DNA of 64,000 bases from Pseudarthrobacter sp. IC2-21 (GTDB taxonomy: Bacteria > Actinomycetota > Actinomycetes > Actinomycetales > Micrococcaceae): contig NZ_CP139145.1 of NCBI RefSeq assembly GCF_034048115.1, forward strand, positions 310,001 through 374,000, given 5' to 3'. The notes under the pieces were generated by a model. The model was not told the DNA's origin and did not search any database. It saw nothing but the letters and a program-made list of their open reading frames with translations. The position numbers were made by a program, and so were the translations under genes. Shown piece after piece: positions 16,556-24,801 of this stretch. Numbering within the stretch: the stretch's first letter is position 1; each line of letters begins with the position of its first letter.

Positions 16556-18058
16556 ATGTCTACAGAAGTCTCTTCGAACGCCTCCGGTCAGCCGGGCCCG
16601 CCCGGGCAGTCCGGCCAAACCGGCGAGCCCGCACAGGCCTCGGCGTCGAAGTCCGCCGCGCCGGAGAAGCTGTCCCGGGAGTCGGTGACCATCATTGCCA
16701 CCCTGCTCGTGGCGACCTTCGTGGTGATCCTGAACGAGACCATCATGAACGTTGCGCTGCAGCGGCTGATGGTGGACCTCGGAGTGGACGCGCCCACCGT
16801 GCAGTGGCTCTCCACCGGCTTTATGCTCACCATGGCCGTCGTCATCCCCACCACCGGGTTCATCCTGCAGAGCCTGTCCACCCGTGCCGTCTTTATGCTG
16901 GCCATGGGCCTCTTCGCCGCGGGCACTGCGCTCGCTGCCGTGGCACCAGGCTTTGAAATCCTGCTTCTGGCGCGCATCATCCAGGCCGGCGGCACCGCCA
17001 TCATGCTGCCGTTGCTGATGACCACCATCCTTACGCTTGTCCCGCTGGGCAGGCGGGGCGCAGTGATGGGTAACGTCAGCATCGCGATCTCCGTGGCACC
17101 GGCCATGGGCCCCACCGTCTCCGGGCTGATCCTGGAGCACTTCACGTGGCGCTTTATGTTTGTCTTTGTCCTTCCGGTCGCACTGGCTGCCTTGGCCATC
17201 GGGGCGAAGTACCTGACGAACGTGGGCGAGACCGAAAAGACCAAGCTCGACTTCCTCTCGGTACTTCTGACGGTCCCCGCTTTCGGCGGACTCGTGTACG
17301 GCCTGAGCCAGATCGGCGGCGGCCAGAGCGGCCCCGGCGCAGTGGCCATCGCGGCGCTGGCCATCGGCGTGGCCAGCCTGGCGGTCTTTGTGCTCCGCCA
17401 ACTCAGACTGCAGAAGGCGGATGCTCCGCTGCTGGACCTCAGGGCCTTCAACTTCCGCATGTTCACGGTGTCGGTGCTGCTCATGGTGGTGGCCATGATG
17501 GCATTGTTCGGGACTGTCATCCTGCTGCCGCTGTACCTGCAGGAAGTCCGCGGCCTGGGTTCGCTGGAGACGGGCCTCGTGCTGCTCCCGGGCGGCCTGG
17601 CGATGGGCCTGCTGGGCCCGTTCATCGGGCGGCTGTTCGACAAAGTGGGCCCGCTGCCGCTGACCGTGACTGGCTCGGTCCTGATGGTGGTTACCCTCTG
17701 GCAGTTCTCCATGCTCGACGCCGGCACTGAGGTGTGGTGGATCGTGACCCTGCACGTCGTCCTGAGCTTCGGCCTCGCGTTGCTGTTCACACCGGCGTTC
17801 ACCACCGGCCTGAATCCGCTCCCGCCGCATCTCTACTCCCACGGGTCCGCCATCATGAGCACCTCGCAGCAGGTTGCCGGCGCCGCCGGTACGGCGCTGC
17901 TGGTGTCCATCTTTGCGGTGGTGTCGGCGTCCTCCGGGCTGGTGGCGGGCATGAGTGCCGCCTTCCTGACGGCGACTGTCATAGCCTTTGCCGCCGTCGT
18001 GCTTTCCGCGATGATGCGCAAAACGGAAGGTGCCGCGCCGGGTCACGCCGCCCACTGA
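16556..18058 (+). CDS. MFS efflux transporter, DHA2 (EmrB/QacA) type
   Basis: This 500-residue membrane protein is of the 14-helix drug:proton antiporter family. After a hydrophilic Gly/Pro/Ser-rich N-terminus of about 40 residues come helices with the family motifs: LNETIMNVALQRLM in helix 1, LSTRAVFMLAMGLF, and the helix 5 antiporter motif VAPAMGPTVSGLI. It probably exports toxic or drug-like compounds; the substrate is unknown. ATG 16556 follows GAGGGA. It diverges from lysR and converges on a hydrolase gene, with a 66-bp palindrome in between. Confidence 0.9.
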   Translation: MSTEVSSNASGQPGPPGQSGQTGEPAQASASKSAAPEKLSRESVTIIATLLVATFVVILNETIMNVALQRLMVDLGVDAPTVQWLSTGFMLTMAVVIPTTGFILQSLSTRAVFMLAMGLFAAGTALAAVAPGFEILLLARIIQAGGTAIMLPLLMTTILTLVPLGRRGAVMGNVSIAISVAPAMGPTVSGLILEHFTWRFMFVFVLPVALAALAIGAKYLTNVGETEKTKLDFLSVLLTVPAFGGLVYGLSQIGGGQSGPGAVAIAALAIGVASLAVFVLRQLRLQKADAPLLDLRAFNFRMFTVSVLLMVVAMMALFGTVILLPLYLQEVRGLGSLETGLVLLPGGLAMGLLGPFIGRLFDKVGPLPLTVTGSVLMVVTLWQFSMLDAGTEVWWIVTLHVVLSFGLALLFTPAFTTGLNPLPPHLYSHGSAIMSTSQQVAGAAGTALLVSIFAVVSASSGLVAGMSAAFLTATVIAFAAVVLSAMMRKTEGAAPGHAAH

Positions 18059-18076
18059 CCCAACTAAGCGCACTCA

Positions 18077-18142
18077 CCCAACTGGGTAGCACTATGTGTC
18101 GTTTTGAGCGCTCAAAACGACACATACTGCTACCTACTTGGG
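18077..18142. repeat. 66-bp near-perfect palindrome
   Basis: The 33-base arms meet between 18109 and 18110 at GAGC/GCTC and differ at only three pairs. The innermost 16 pairs (TGTCGTTTTGAGC and flanks) are perfect. The right arm contains the last five codons and TAG of the minus-strand hydrolase gene. It may be a bidirectional terminator or an inserted palindromic element. Confidence 0.75.
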
Positions 18143-19266
18143 GTAAGTCCCCGCAGCCAGCCGGCCACCGAGTCCTCCCAGAGCGCCGGCCAGCTGTTCC
18201 ACTCCTGGGTGTGCCTGCAGGCGGGAAACCTGACCAGCCGCACAAGCTCCGGAAAACGGCCGGCGAAGTCCTCACTGATCCGGATGGGTGTCCTGGCGTC
18301 GCCATCACCATGAAGGATGAGTACCGGGACCGGCGGCGCAACCCCCGGTAAAGACCAGGGACCGCAGGTCAAGCGGCTGATGCAATCCGGCGAACCGGTG
18401 AACCGGTGAAGGGGACTGCCGAGGATGCGCGAAACTCCGTGTGCCAGAACGGACGGCAGACGCGCTGAAGCCAGGTTGGAAATCAGGGTCCGGTTCCAGT
18501 CCAGGACAGGTGCGGTCAGGATGAGGCCCGTAATCAGGTTCCTGTGCTCAGATGTGTGTGCGGCGGCCAGGGCCATGACTGCGCCCATCGACCAGCCCGA
18601 CAGGATGATGGACGCTGCGCCCCGCCCCGCCGCAAACGCCAGGGCCGCTTCAAGGTCGGCCAGTTCACTGACGCCGAGGTGGTGTTTGCCATCGGCTGTC
18701 GGGGGAGCGTCGCCGTCTCCCCGGAACGAGATCAGCAGCTGGGTGAGCCCCTGCGCGTGAAAGAACGGCGCCGTGCGAAGCCCCGTTGTCCGGCGTCCGC
18801 CCAGGCCGTGGATGTGGATGACCCAGGAGCGCTGGAGGGTGCCGGGAACGAGCCAGGCCGGCGCGGGTCCCGGCAGGGTAACGTCCTCATAAGGGAGTCC
18901 GGCTGCGCCCGGGCTTGGGTAAACGTACCCGGACCAGTAGCCCGAGGTGCCCGGCTCCAGCCGGCCCGCATAAATGGCCTCCACCCGGCGGATGACGGTG
19001 CGGGCTTCTGACTCGCTGGACAACACGCGGCCGATGCGTGCGTGCCCGGTCCGGTTGCCCCAGTAAAGGCTGAAGACGCCGGGAGCCAGCGTGTCGCGGC
19101 TGGCGCTGAGGGTCACCGTGCCGGCGTCGGAAGCCAGGATCCTGATTCGTTCCCGATGCCTGCCCGCCGGGGTGACCAGGGATCTCGCGATGTGCACTGT
19201 TGCCCAGCCCGCCGTGGCGGCTGCGGCGATTGCTGCAGCACCAACGAAGACCCGGACGTTCGTCAC
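18130..19266 (-). CDS. Alpha/beta hydrolase, membrane-anchored or exported
   Basis: This 378-residue protein has an N-terminal hydrophobic segment (residues 4-25) that may be a signal or anchor, then an alpha/beta hydrolase domain. The nucleophile elbow is GWSMGAVMAL, the oxyanion region HIHGLGG, the acid residue HGDGDARTP, and a late His lies in CRHTQEW. The substrate is unknown. GTG 19266 is nine bases after the stop of the next hydrolase, so the two are probably cotranscribed. Its C-terminal LTPSR is encoded within the 18077-18142 palindrome. Confidence 0.8.
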   Translation of the reverse strand: MTNVRVFVGAAAIAAAATAGWATVHIARSLVTPAGRHRERIRILASDAGTVTLSASRDTLAPGVFSLYWGNRTGHARIGRVLSSESEARTVIRRVEAIYAGRLEPGTSGYWSGYVYPSPGAAGLPYEDVTLPGPAPAWLVPGTLQRSWVIHIHGLGGRRTTGLRTAPFFHAQGLTQLLISFRGDGDAPPTADGKHHLGVSELADLEAALAFAAGRGAASIILSGWSMGAVMALAAAHTSEHRNLITGLILTAPVLDWNRTLISNLASARLPSVLAHGVSRILGSPLHRFTGSPDCISRLTCGPWSLPGVAPPVPVLILHGDGDARTPIRISEDFAGRFPELVRLVRFPACRHTQEWNSWPALWEDSVAGWLRGLTPSR

Positions 19267-19275
19267 CTGCCCGGC

Positions 19276-20109
19276 TCAGCCGGCGAAGAAGTCGCTGAGC
19301 TCGGTGATAAGTTTCTCCGGCGCCTTGATCACGCCGTCGTGGCCGAAGCCGGGGAGGATGGTGTAGCTGGAACCGGAGAGGACATCGTGGATCTGGCCGC
19401 ACGCCACACCGAAGTAGGCCGGGCTCTTTTCGCCCACCACGATCAGGGTCTCCAGGGGCAACTCAAGGAAGGGTTCCGCCGGCATGTCGGCAGCGATGAT
19501 CGCCTTGATTTCCCGGACGCCCGTGCGCATCATGTCGCGCATCTGCTTGCCGAGATGAGTGCCTGCGGTGAGCTTGTTGGCGATGGTGAGCATGGAGAGC
19601 GGCATCCGGGAGAAGGCGCCGCCGGTTTCCAGGCCTTTGGTGAGGACGGCGAGGGCACGGTCGTCGTCCCCGGCTGCGGTTGCGCGTTCATATTCCGGTG
19701 TCCAGTCGGCCGTGACGCTGTGGTTCACGGAAACGGCGGGGTCGTAAACGGCCAGGCGCTCCACGGGAAGGGTCCGGGCCGCGTGCAGGGCCAGCGCACC
19801 GCCGAAGCTATGGCCGAACACGTCCGTGCTGGACGTGTGCTTCATGACGGCGTCCAGGTCCCGGATGTCGGCGTCCAGGGTGTAGTCCAAAGCCTGCGGC
19901 GAGGAGGATCCCCGGCCGCGGCGGTTAAAGGTGTGCACGGGCCGGCCAAGGGCGGCGCTGAGTTTCTGCGCAAAGCGGGTGTAGTCGGCAGCGGTCACCA
20001 TGGAGGCATGCACAACAACCACGCCGGAGCCGGCCGAGGCCAGTTCCGCACCCGTGGTGAAAAGCTCCAAGGTGCCGCCGTCTGGGGTTGTAATTGTCTC
20101 GCGCGTCAT
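19276..20109 (-). CDS. Alpha/beta hydrolase, tandem paralogue 1
   Basis: This 277-residue alpha/beta hydrolase has nucleophile Ser101 in FGHSFGGAL, the FNRRGRGSSSPQ loop, an acid region near LIVVGEKSPAYF, and a late His in LPGFGHDG. It aligns closely with the next two upstream genes. The reaction could be ester or lactone cleavage and is not known. ATG 20109 lies six bases after TAGGCT (20116-20121) with no Shine-Dalgarno sequence, so it probably has its own leaderless promoter. Confidence 0.82.
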   Translation of the reverse strand: MTRETITTPDGGTLELFTTGAELASAGSGVVVVHASMVTAADYTRFAQKLSAALGRPVHTFNRRGRGSSSPQALDYTLDADIRDLDAVMKHTSSTDVFGHSFGGALALHAARTLPVERLAVYDPAVSVNHSVTADWTPEYERATAAGDDDRALAVLTKGLETGGAFSRMPLSMLTIANKLTAGTHLGKQMRDMMRTGVREIKAIIAADMPAEPFLELPLETLIVVGEKSPAYFGVACGQIHDVLSGSSYTILPGFGHDGVIKAPEKLITELSDFFAG

Positions 20110-20143
20110 GATCCGAGCCTAGCCGAGCATCCTGCGGAATGCC

Positions 20144-20998
20144 TTAGCCCTTGAAGTACCCGGCGATGTCGCTGACCAGTTCCTTCACGGCGGCAGGGAT
20201 GGAGCCGTGGTAGCCCTTCGGGGACAGCTCAAAAGTGCTCCCGGGCACTGCCGCGTGAAGGCGCTGGGCCGTGACCTTGTAATAACGGGGGCTCTTGCCG
20301 CCCGCCATGAAATGGGTGCCGGCGGGCAGCACGGCGAAGTCCCGGGCATGCTCTGCTTCGTCGTACGCGGCGCGAAGCTCGCCCACGCCGGTAGGCATCA
20401 GCTCCCGCGCCATTTTGTTGACTTTGGTCCGGGACACCAGTGCCATGAGTCCGGCCAGGACAGGTTCCGGGATTTTGGACAACGGCGTGGCCGGCTGCAT
20501 TCCCTTCTTCAGGTGGGCCATGGCATGCCCCAACTTCCCGCTGTTGACCGCAGTTTCGAAATCGTCCAGCCACGAGGTGTCGATGCTGCCTTCGATGTTC
20601 ACAGCCGCGTCGTAAACCGCCAGCTTGTCCGGTTCGTGCGGAGTGCCCGCGAACTCCTGCACGGCGTTGAGGGCCACAGAGCCGCCCAGGCTGTGGCCCA
20701 GCAGGTTGCGGGCGCCGGTGACATCCATGATGGTGCGGACGTCAGCGATTTCCGTGGCCATGGAGTAACCGGGAGGCTGTTCGGTTGACTTGCCGCGGCC
20801 GCGCCGGTCGTAAACGTCCACGGCCCAGCCGTCGCCCAGGCCATCGGCCAGGGCGACGGAGAACGGCCGGTATATGAGCGCGGTGAGGAAGGCGCCGCCG
20901 ATGACCACCACCCGGCGTTCTCCCGGCGCGTCCGGGGTGCCGTAGCTGTATAAAGCCAGCCGGCCGCCGTCGTGCGTGGGCACTTCCTGCTCTTTCAC
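20144..20998 (-). CDS. Alpha/beta hydrolase, tandem paralogue 2
   Basis: This 284-residue hydrolase has nucleophile motif LGHSLGGSVAL, YDRRGRGKSTEQPPGY and the C-terminal AGGKSPRYYK and SPKGYHGS segments, which match the flanking paralogues. I choose GTG 20998 because TAGGAT (21006-21011) stands seven bases before it, the leaderless layout seen at several genes here. The in-frame ATG 21007 would fall inside that box. The substrate is unknown. Confidence 0.8.
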   Translation of the reverse strand: MKEQEVPTHDGGRLALYSYGTPDAPGERRVVVIGGAFLTALIYRPFSVALADGLGDGWAVDVYDRRGRGKSTEQPPGYSMATEIADVRTIMDVTGARNLLGHSLGGSVALNAVQEFAGTPHEPDKLAVYDAAVNIEGSIDTSWLDDFETAVNSGKLGHAMAHLKKGMQPATPLSKIPEPVLAGLMALVSRTKVNKMARELMPTGVGELRAAYDEAEHARDFAVLPAGTHFMAGGKSPRYYKVTAQRLHAAVPGSTFELSPKGYHGSIPAAVKELVSDIAGYFKG

Positions 20999-21059
20999 GG
21001 TTCCCATCCTAGGGGGACGGTCCTGAGCCCCGGCTGGGCGCCGGCTGAGTCCGGGCCCG

Positions 21060-21944
21060 TTACCGGCGCCGGCCCAGTCTCTGGATCTGGCCGTCGCTGG
21101 CATTGATGAACCGGGCAATCCGCACGGCAAGTCCCTTGCCGGGCCGGATGGGTCCTTCGTGCAACTGCCCCGGAACTATGCGGAACTCGATGGACGGGAC
21201 CGCAGCCGCCAGCTGCCGCCCGGTCTCCGCGAAGTAGGCCGGGCTCCAGCCGCCGCTGAGCATCAGGATGGGGGTGGTGAGGGCCGCAAAATCGTCCAGA
21301 TCGGCGTCGGCGGCCAGCACTGCGCGCATCTCTTTCACTGCCGTGGGCAGCAGCTGCCGCATCTCTGTTCCGAGGTTTGTCCTCGCGGAGAGGATACTCA
21401 GCATCCGCAGTGCGCCCAGCGGCAGGTAGGACAGCGGCCCGGCCGTGCCCAGGCCCTGGACCAGGTGAGCCCAGGCATGGTTCAGCTGGCCGGCGGTGAC
21501 CGCGTCCTCCAGCTCGGGCCGCCACCGGTGGCTGAGGTTCCCGGACAGCGACACCGCCGCGTCATAGGTCACCAGCCTGCCGATCGGCAACGTCCGCGCA
21601 GCCTGGAGGGCTACAAAACCGCCGTAGCTGTGCGCCACGACATCCGTGGAGCCGGTCTTTTCCATCACCGCAGCGAGGTCGCCGATCTCGGTATCAGCCG
21701 AGTAATCGTCCGGCTGCGGCGAGGACCCCGCCCGGCCGCGCCGGTTATAGCAGTGCACCGGGCGTCCCAGCAGGAGGCTGAGTTTCCGGGCAAAGGGGCG
21801 GTAGAGGGCGTCGGTGACCAGCGTGCCGTGGACGATGACGACGCCGGGAGGTCCCGCCGTCGTCGCGTCTTGTCCCGCAGGGGTGAGGAACGAATGCACC
21901 TCCAGGTGTCCGCCGTCCGCCGTTTCTAGTTTCCAGGACTCCAC
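21060..21944 (-). CDS. Alpha/beta hydrolase, tandem paralogue 3
   Basis: This 294-residue hydrolase has VAHSYGGFVAL as nucleophile elbow, YNRRGRAGSSPQPDDY, LSGGWSPAYF and a late His in VPGQLHEG. GTG 21944 is six bases after TAGACT (21951-21956) and lacks a Shine-Dalgarno sequence, so it is probably leaderless. It stands divergent to lysS. Three paralogues in a row, each with its own start signal, suggest local duplication followed by separate control. Confidence 0.8.
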   Translation of the reverse strand: MESWKLETADGGHLEVHSFLTPAGQDATTAGPPGVVIVHGTLVTDALYRPFARKLSLLLGRPVHCYNRRGRAGSSPQPDDYSADTEIGDLAAVMEKTGSTDVVAHSYGGFVALQAARTLPIGRLVTYDAAVSLSGNLSHRWRPELEDAVTAGQLNHAWAHLVQGLGTAGPLSYLPLGALRMLSILSARTNLGTEMRQLLPTAVKEMRAVLAADADLDDFAALTTPILMLSGGWSPAYFAETGRQLAAAVPSIEFRIVPGQLHEGPIRPGKGLAVRIARFINASDGQIQRLGRRR

Positions 21945-22011
21945 AGCCCGAGTCTATGCCCGGGCGCCGGCCGGAACCCGGCTGGCGCAACTCCCGGTAA
22001 ACTTGGGGATT

Positions 22012-23544
22012 GTGACTTCCCAAAACACCCCCACCCCCAAGAACGCCCCAGAGCCGCTCGATGCCAGCGAGCAGATGCGCATCCGCATGGAAAAGCGCGC
22101 CAAGCTGATCGAACGCGGCACCGAGGCGTACCCGGTGGGCGTGGAACGCACACACTCCCTGACGGAAATCCGCGAAAAGTACGCGCACCTCGAAGCGGAT
22201 GACACCACGGGCGACACCGTTGGCGTCACCGGCCGCGTGGTGTTTGTGCGCAACACCGGCAAGCTCTGTTTCGCAACCCTCCAGGAGGGCGGCCTTGACG
22301 GCAAGGGCACCCGGCTGCAGGCCATGCTCAGCCTCGCTAACGTGGGCGAGGAAGCGCTCGCCGAGTGGAAGGCCCTGGTGGATCTGGGCGACCACGTGTT
22401 CATCAAGGGTGAGGTGATTTCCTCCCGCCGCGGTGAGCTGTCCGTGATGGCCGAATCCTGGTCCATGGCCTCCAAGGCCTTGCGCCCGCTGCCCGTGCTG
22501 CACGCGGAACTGAACGAGGAAACCCGGGTCCGGCAGCGTTACGTGGACCTGATGGTGCGCGATGAAGCCCGCGAAATGGTCTATACCCGTGCGGCCATTA
22601 CCCGCTCCATCCGCGAAAGCCTCCACCGCCACAACTATGTGGAAGTGGAAACTCCCATTCTGCAGTTGGTCCACGGCGGCGCCCTGGCGCGTCCGTTTGA
22701 GACGCACATGAACGCGTTCGACCAGAAGATGACCCTGCGCATCGCCACCGAGCTGTACCTCAAACGCGCAGTGGTGGGCGGGATCGATCGCGTCTACGAC
22801 ATGGGCCGCGTCTTCCGCAACGAGGGCGTGGACTCCACCCACAGCCCCGAATTCACCACGCTCGAGTGCTACGAAGCATGGGCGGACCAGTTCGTCATGG
22901 CTGACCGCATCAAGGAGATCATCCTCGACGCCGCCGACGCCGTAGGTGCCGGACGCACCCTCCAGACCGAAGCCGGGGAGATCAACCTCGACGGCGACTG
23001 GGCTTGGGTTTCGGTCTACCCGGGGCTCTCCGACGCCGTTGGCCAGGAGGTCACGCCGGACACTTCGCTGGAGGTACTGCGCGAAATTGCCGCCAAGCAC
23101 GAGGTCAAGGTGGACCCCAAGTGGGACGCCGAGAAACTGGCCGTGGAACTCTTCGGTGAAATCGTGGAGCCCACGCTGCTCAACCCCACGTTTGTCTATG
23201 ACTACCCGCCCTCCGCCCAGCCGCTGGCCCGCCCGCACCGCACAGACGGCCGGCTGATCGAGGCCTGGGACCTGATCATCGGCGGCATGGAACGCGGCAC
23301 CGCCTTCTCCGAACTGATCGACCCCGTCATTCAGCGTGAGCGGCTCACCGAGCAGTCGCGGCACGCGGCTGCCGGTGATGATGAGGCCATGCAACTGGAT
23401 GAGGACTTCCTCCGCGCCCTCGAATACGGCGCCCCGCCCATGGGCGGGATCGGGCTGGGAATCGACCGTCTGGTCATGCTGTTCACCGGAGCAGGCATCC
23501 GGGAAACCATCCTCTTCCCGCTCCTGAAGCCCGAAGGGCACTGA
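22012..23544 (+). CDS. lysS: Lysyl-tRNA synthetase, class II
   Basis: LysS charges tRNA-Lys. The 510-residue product has the N-terminal OB-fold anticodon-binding domain (about 55-165) and the class II core. Motif 2 (YDMGRVFRNEGVDSTHSPEFT) and motif 3 (GIGLGIDRLVMLFTG) are clear. In the motif 1 area the substrate loop reads LQLVHGGALARPFETH. GTG 22012 fits because TAAACT lies at 21998-22003, eight bases upstream, so the mRNA may be leaderless. The track-like extension upstream would overlap the divergent hydrolase start. Confidence 0.95.
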   Translation: MTSQNTPTPKNAPEPLDASEQMRIRMEKRAKLIERGTEAYPVGVERTHSLTEIREKYAHLEADDTTGDTVGVTGRVVFVRNTGKLCFATLQEGGLDGKGTRLQAMLSLANVGEEALAEWKALVDLGDHVFIKGEVISSRRGELSVMAESWSMASKALRPLPVLHAELNEETRVRQRYVDLMVRDEAREMVYTRAAITRSIRESLHRHNYVEVETPILQLVHGGALARPFETHMNAFDQKMTLRIATELYLKRAVVGGIDRVYDMGRVFRNEGVDSTHSPEFTTLECYEAWADQFVMADRIKEIILDAADAVGAGRTLQTEAGEINLDGDWAWVSVYPGLSDAVGQEVTPDTSLEVLREIAAKHEVKVDPKWDAEKLAVELFGEIVEPTLLNPTFVYDYPPSAQPLARPHRTDGRLIEAWDLIIGGMERGTAFSELIDPVIQRERLTEQSRHAAAGDDEAMQLDEDFLRALEYGAPPMGGIGLGIDRLVMLFTGAGIRETILFPLLKPEGH

Positions 23545-23546
23545 TT

Positions 23547-23726
23547 ATGGAATACGTAGCTGTACTGCTGCCGTCATTAGTGGTGGGGCTGATCTTTTGG
23601 TTCGCCATGAAATCGATCTTTAATGCCGATAAGTCCGAACGGCAGGCGGAGGCGCGCGCCCAGGCCGAGGCCGACGCGCGGACCGATATGCCATTGGACG
23701 GCCCGGACGCCGATCCGGATAAGTAA
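23547..23726 (+). CDS. Small single-span membrane protein after lysS
   Basis: ATG 23547 opens a 59-residue frame two bases after the lysS stop. Residues 4-20 are hydrophobic (VAVLLPSLVVGLIFWFA), followed by a positive patch and then a charged helix rich in Glu, Ala, Arg and Gln, with an acidic Pro/Asp tail. The short gap to lysS, the good coding bias and the single membrane span support a real gene. The function is unknown. Confidence 0.7.
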   Translation: MEYVAVLLPSLVVGLIFWFAMKSIFNADKSERQAEARAQAEADARTDMPLDGPDADPDK

Positions 23727-23771
23727 ACCACCTGTACTTTCTGTGATTATCCCCAGCGGTCTATTGTCACT

Positions 23772-23801
23772 TTGACGTGGTGCCATAATGAGGTTCATAC
23801 T
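23772..23801 (+). promoter_or_regulatory. Promoter of lsr2
   Basis: TTGACG (23772-23777) and CATACT (23796-23801) are separated by 18 bases and lie about 60 bases before lsr2. The surrounding region is unusually AT-rich for this window, as expected for a strongly expressed nucleoid protein that binds AT-rich DNA and may regulate itself. Confidence 0.5.
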
Positions 23802-23859
23802 TTTTGTAGAAACATCCTGCTTTTCTGCACACCCCGAACCTCAAAGAGGAAGTCTTTAA

Positions 23860-24189
23860 ATGGCACAGAAAGTAAACATCATCCTCGTAGATGATCTGGA
23901 TGGGGGATCCGCGGACGAGAATGTCCGGTTTGGCCTTGACGGGGCCAGCTATGAAATCGATCTGTCGGCCGCAAATGCAGCCGAACTGCGTTCCAGCCTG
24001 GAGCGTTTTATTGCTGCCGCCCGCAAAACTTCGGCCGGCCGCACTACACGCACCAAAGCCGCCGTTACAGGCCGTGGCAACGACTCGGCACAGATCCGTC
24101 AGTGGGCTCGTGACAACGGCTACACGGTCAACAGCCGAGGCCGAATTCAAGCTGAAATCCAGGAAGCCTACCAGAAGGCGAATTCGTAG
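23860..24189 (+). CDS. lsr2: Lsr2 nucleoid-associated protein
   Basis: Lsr2 is the actinobacterial H-NS-like protein that bridges DNA and silences AT-rich, often acquired, genes. The 109-residue product has the N-terminal dimerisation domain (MAQKVNIILVDDLDGG to about 60), a basic linker and the C-terminal DNA-binding domain. There the AT-hook-like SRGRI (residues about 92-96) inserts into the minor groove. AAAGAGGAAG precedes the ATG. It is followed by a strong terminator. Confidence 0.96.
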   Translation: MAQKVNIILVDDLDGGSADENVRFGLDGASYEIDLSAANAAELRSSLERFIAAARKTSAGRTTRTKAAVTGRGNDSAQIRQWARDNGYTVNSRGRIQAEIQEAYQKANS

Positions 24190-24209
24190 GAACCTGCCTG
24201 ACTCAGATT

Positions 24210-24253
24210 GCAAAGAACCCTGTTTCGGCTCGCGGCGGAACAGGGTTCTTTGC
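24210..24253 (+). terminator. Terminator of lsr2
   Basis: GCAAAGAACCCTGTT (24210-24224) pairs perfectly with AACAGGGTTCTTTGC (24239-24253) around a 14-base loop. It starts 20 bases after the lsr2 stop. The A-rich and T-rich ends of the stem could support termination in both directions. Confidence 0.8.
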
Positions 24254-24317
24254 TGCCAATTGAATAACACCTCCGGACCTCGGCCCGGAAATACGGATGT
24301 CCCGGCTAAAGTGCCGG

Positions 24318-24649
24318 TCAAAGCATGGCCAACGCAATACAGGGGGCTACCAGGGCCGCCAGCGACCACCAGGTCCGGTAAATATTGCAGCGTGTCCACC
24401 GTCGTTCGAATTATTCCCTGCCGGTCGCCGCGTGTTCCGAGGCCGCCGCGCCGGCAAGCCCTGTTATTCAGGGGGATATTCACGAGTGCGGTAATGGCCA
24501 ACGTGGCGGTGTAACAGGCAAGGGCAATAGTGGCCGGCATCCGTGCCACGCAATCCGGGCATCACGGAACATGCGTACGGGTAATAGAGACCGCCGATGC
24601 CGGCCAGCGTCACGGTCGCCAGGGTCATGAGCGCAGTGATGAATTCCAT
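24318..24649 (-). pseudogene. Decayed DUF1772 (anthrone oxygenase-like) membrane protein gene
   Basis: Three minus-strand frames together spell a DUF1772 protein. ATG 24649, with AAGGGG upstream, starts MEFITALMTLATVTLAGIGG and YYPYACSVMPGL. A second frame then gives TIALACYTATLAITALVNIPLNN. A third gives FERRWTRCNIYRTWWSLAAL and PCIALAML, with its stop at 24318-24320. The ALVNIPLNN and FERRWTRxNxxRT-W-SLAAL motifs are diagnostic of the family. About 30 residues expected between the first two parts are missing, and a further frameshift lies near 24415. The gene cannot make a whole protein unless the sequence has errors. Confidence 0.75.
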
Positions 24650-24801
24650 GACGTTCCCCTTGCTGACGGCGTTGAGCGGGTCGAAGCGGGCCATGGTTAC
24701 GGGAGGTTGAACGCGTCATGTTTCCCCTGTGGCGAACACGCTCCACAAGACGGGATCGGGCACGTAGCATCAAAGTACGTTGTAGCTAGGAGTGTGGCGA
24801 A

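Noticed and set aside
16535-18073. 512-codon open frame antisense to the MFS transporter
   Set aside because: Low-complexity His/Gln/Arg translation, and it covers a clear transporter gene with a good start signal.
21745-23541. 598-codon open frame antisense to lysS
   Set aside because: Same artefact: high third-position GC keeps the opposite frame open. The translation has no recognisable motif.
24680-24800. ClgR or HspR operator upstream of clpC
   Set aside because: GCGAACA is present at 24733 but the second half-site with correct spacing is not, so no regulator can be claimed.
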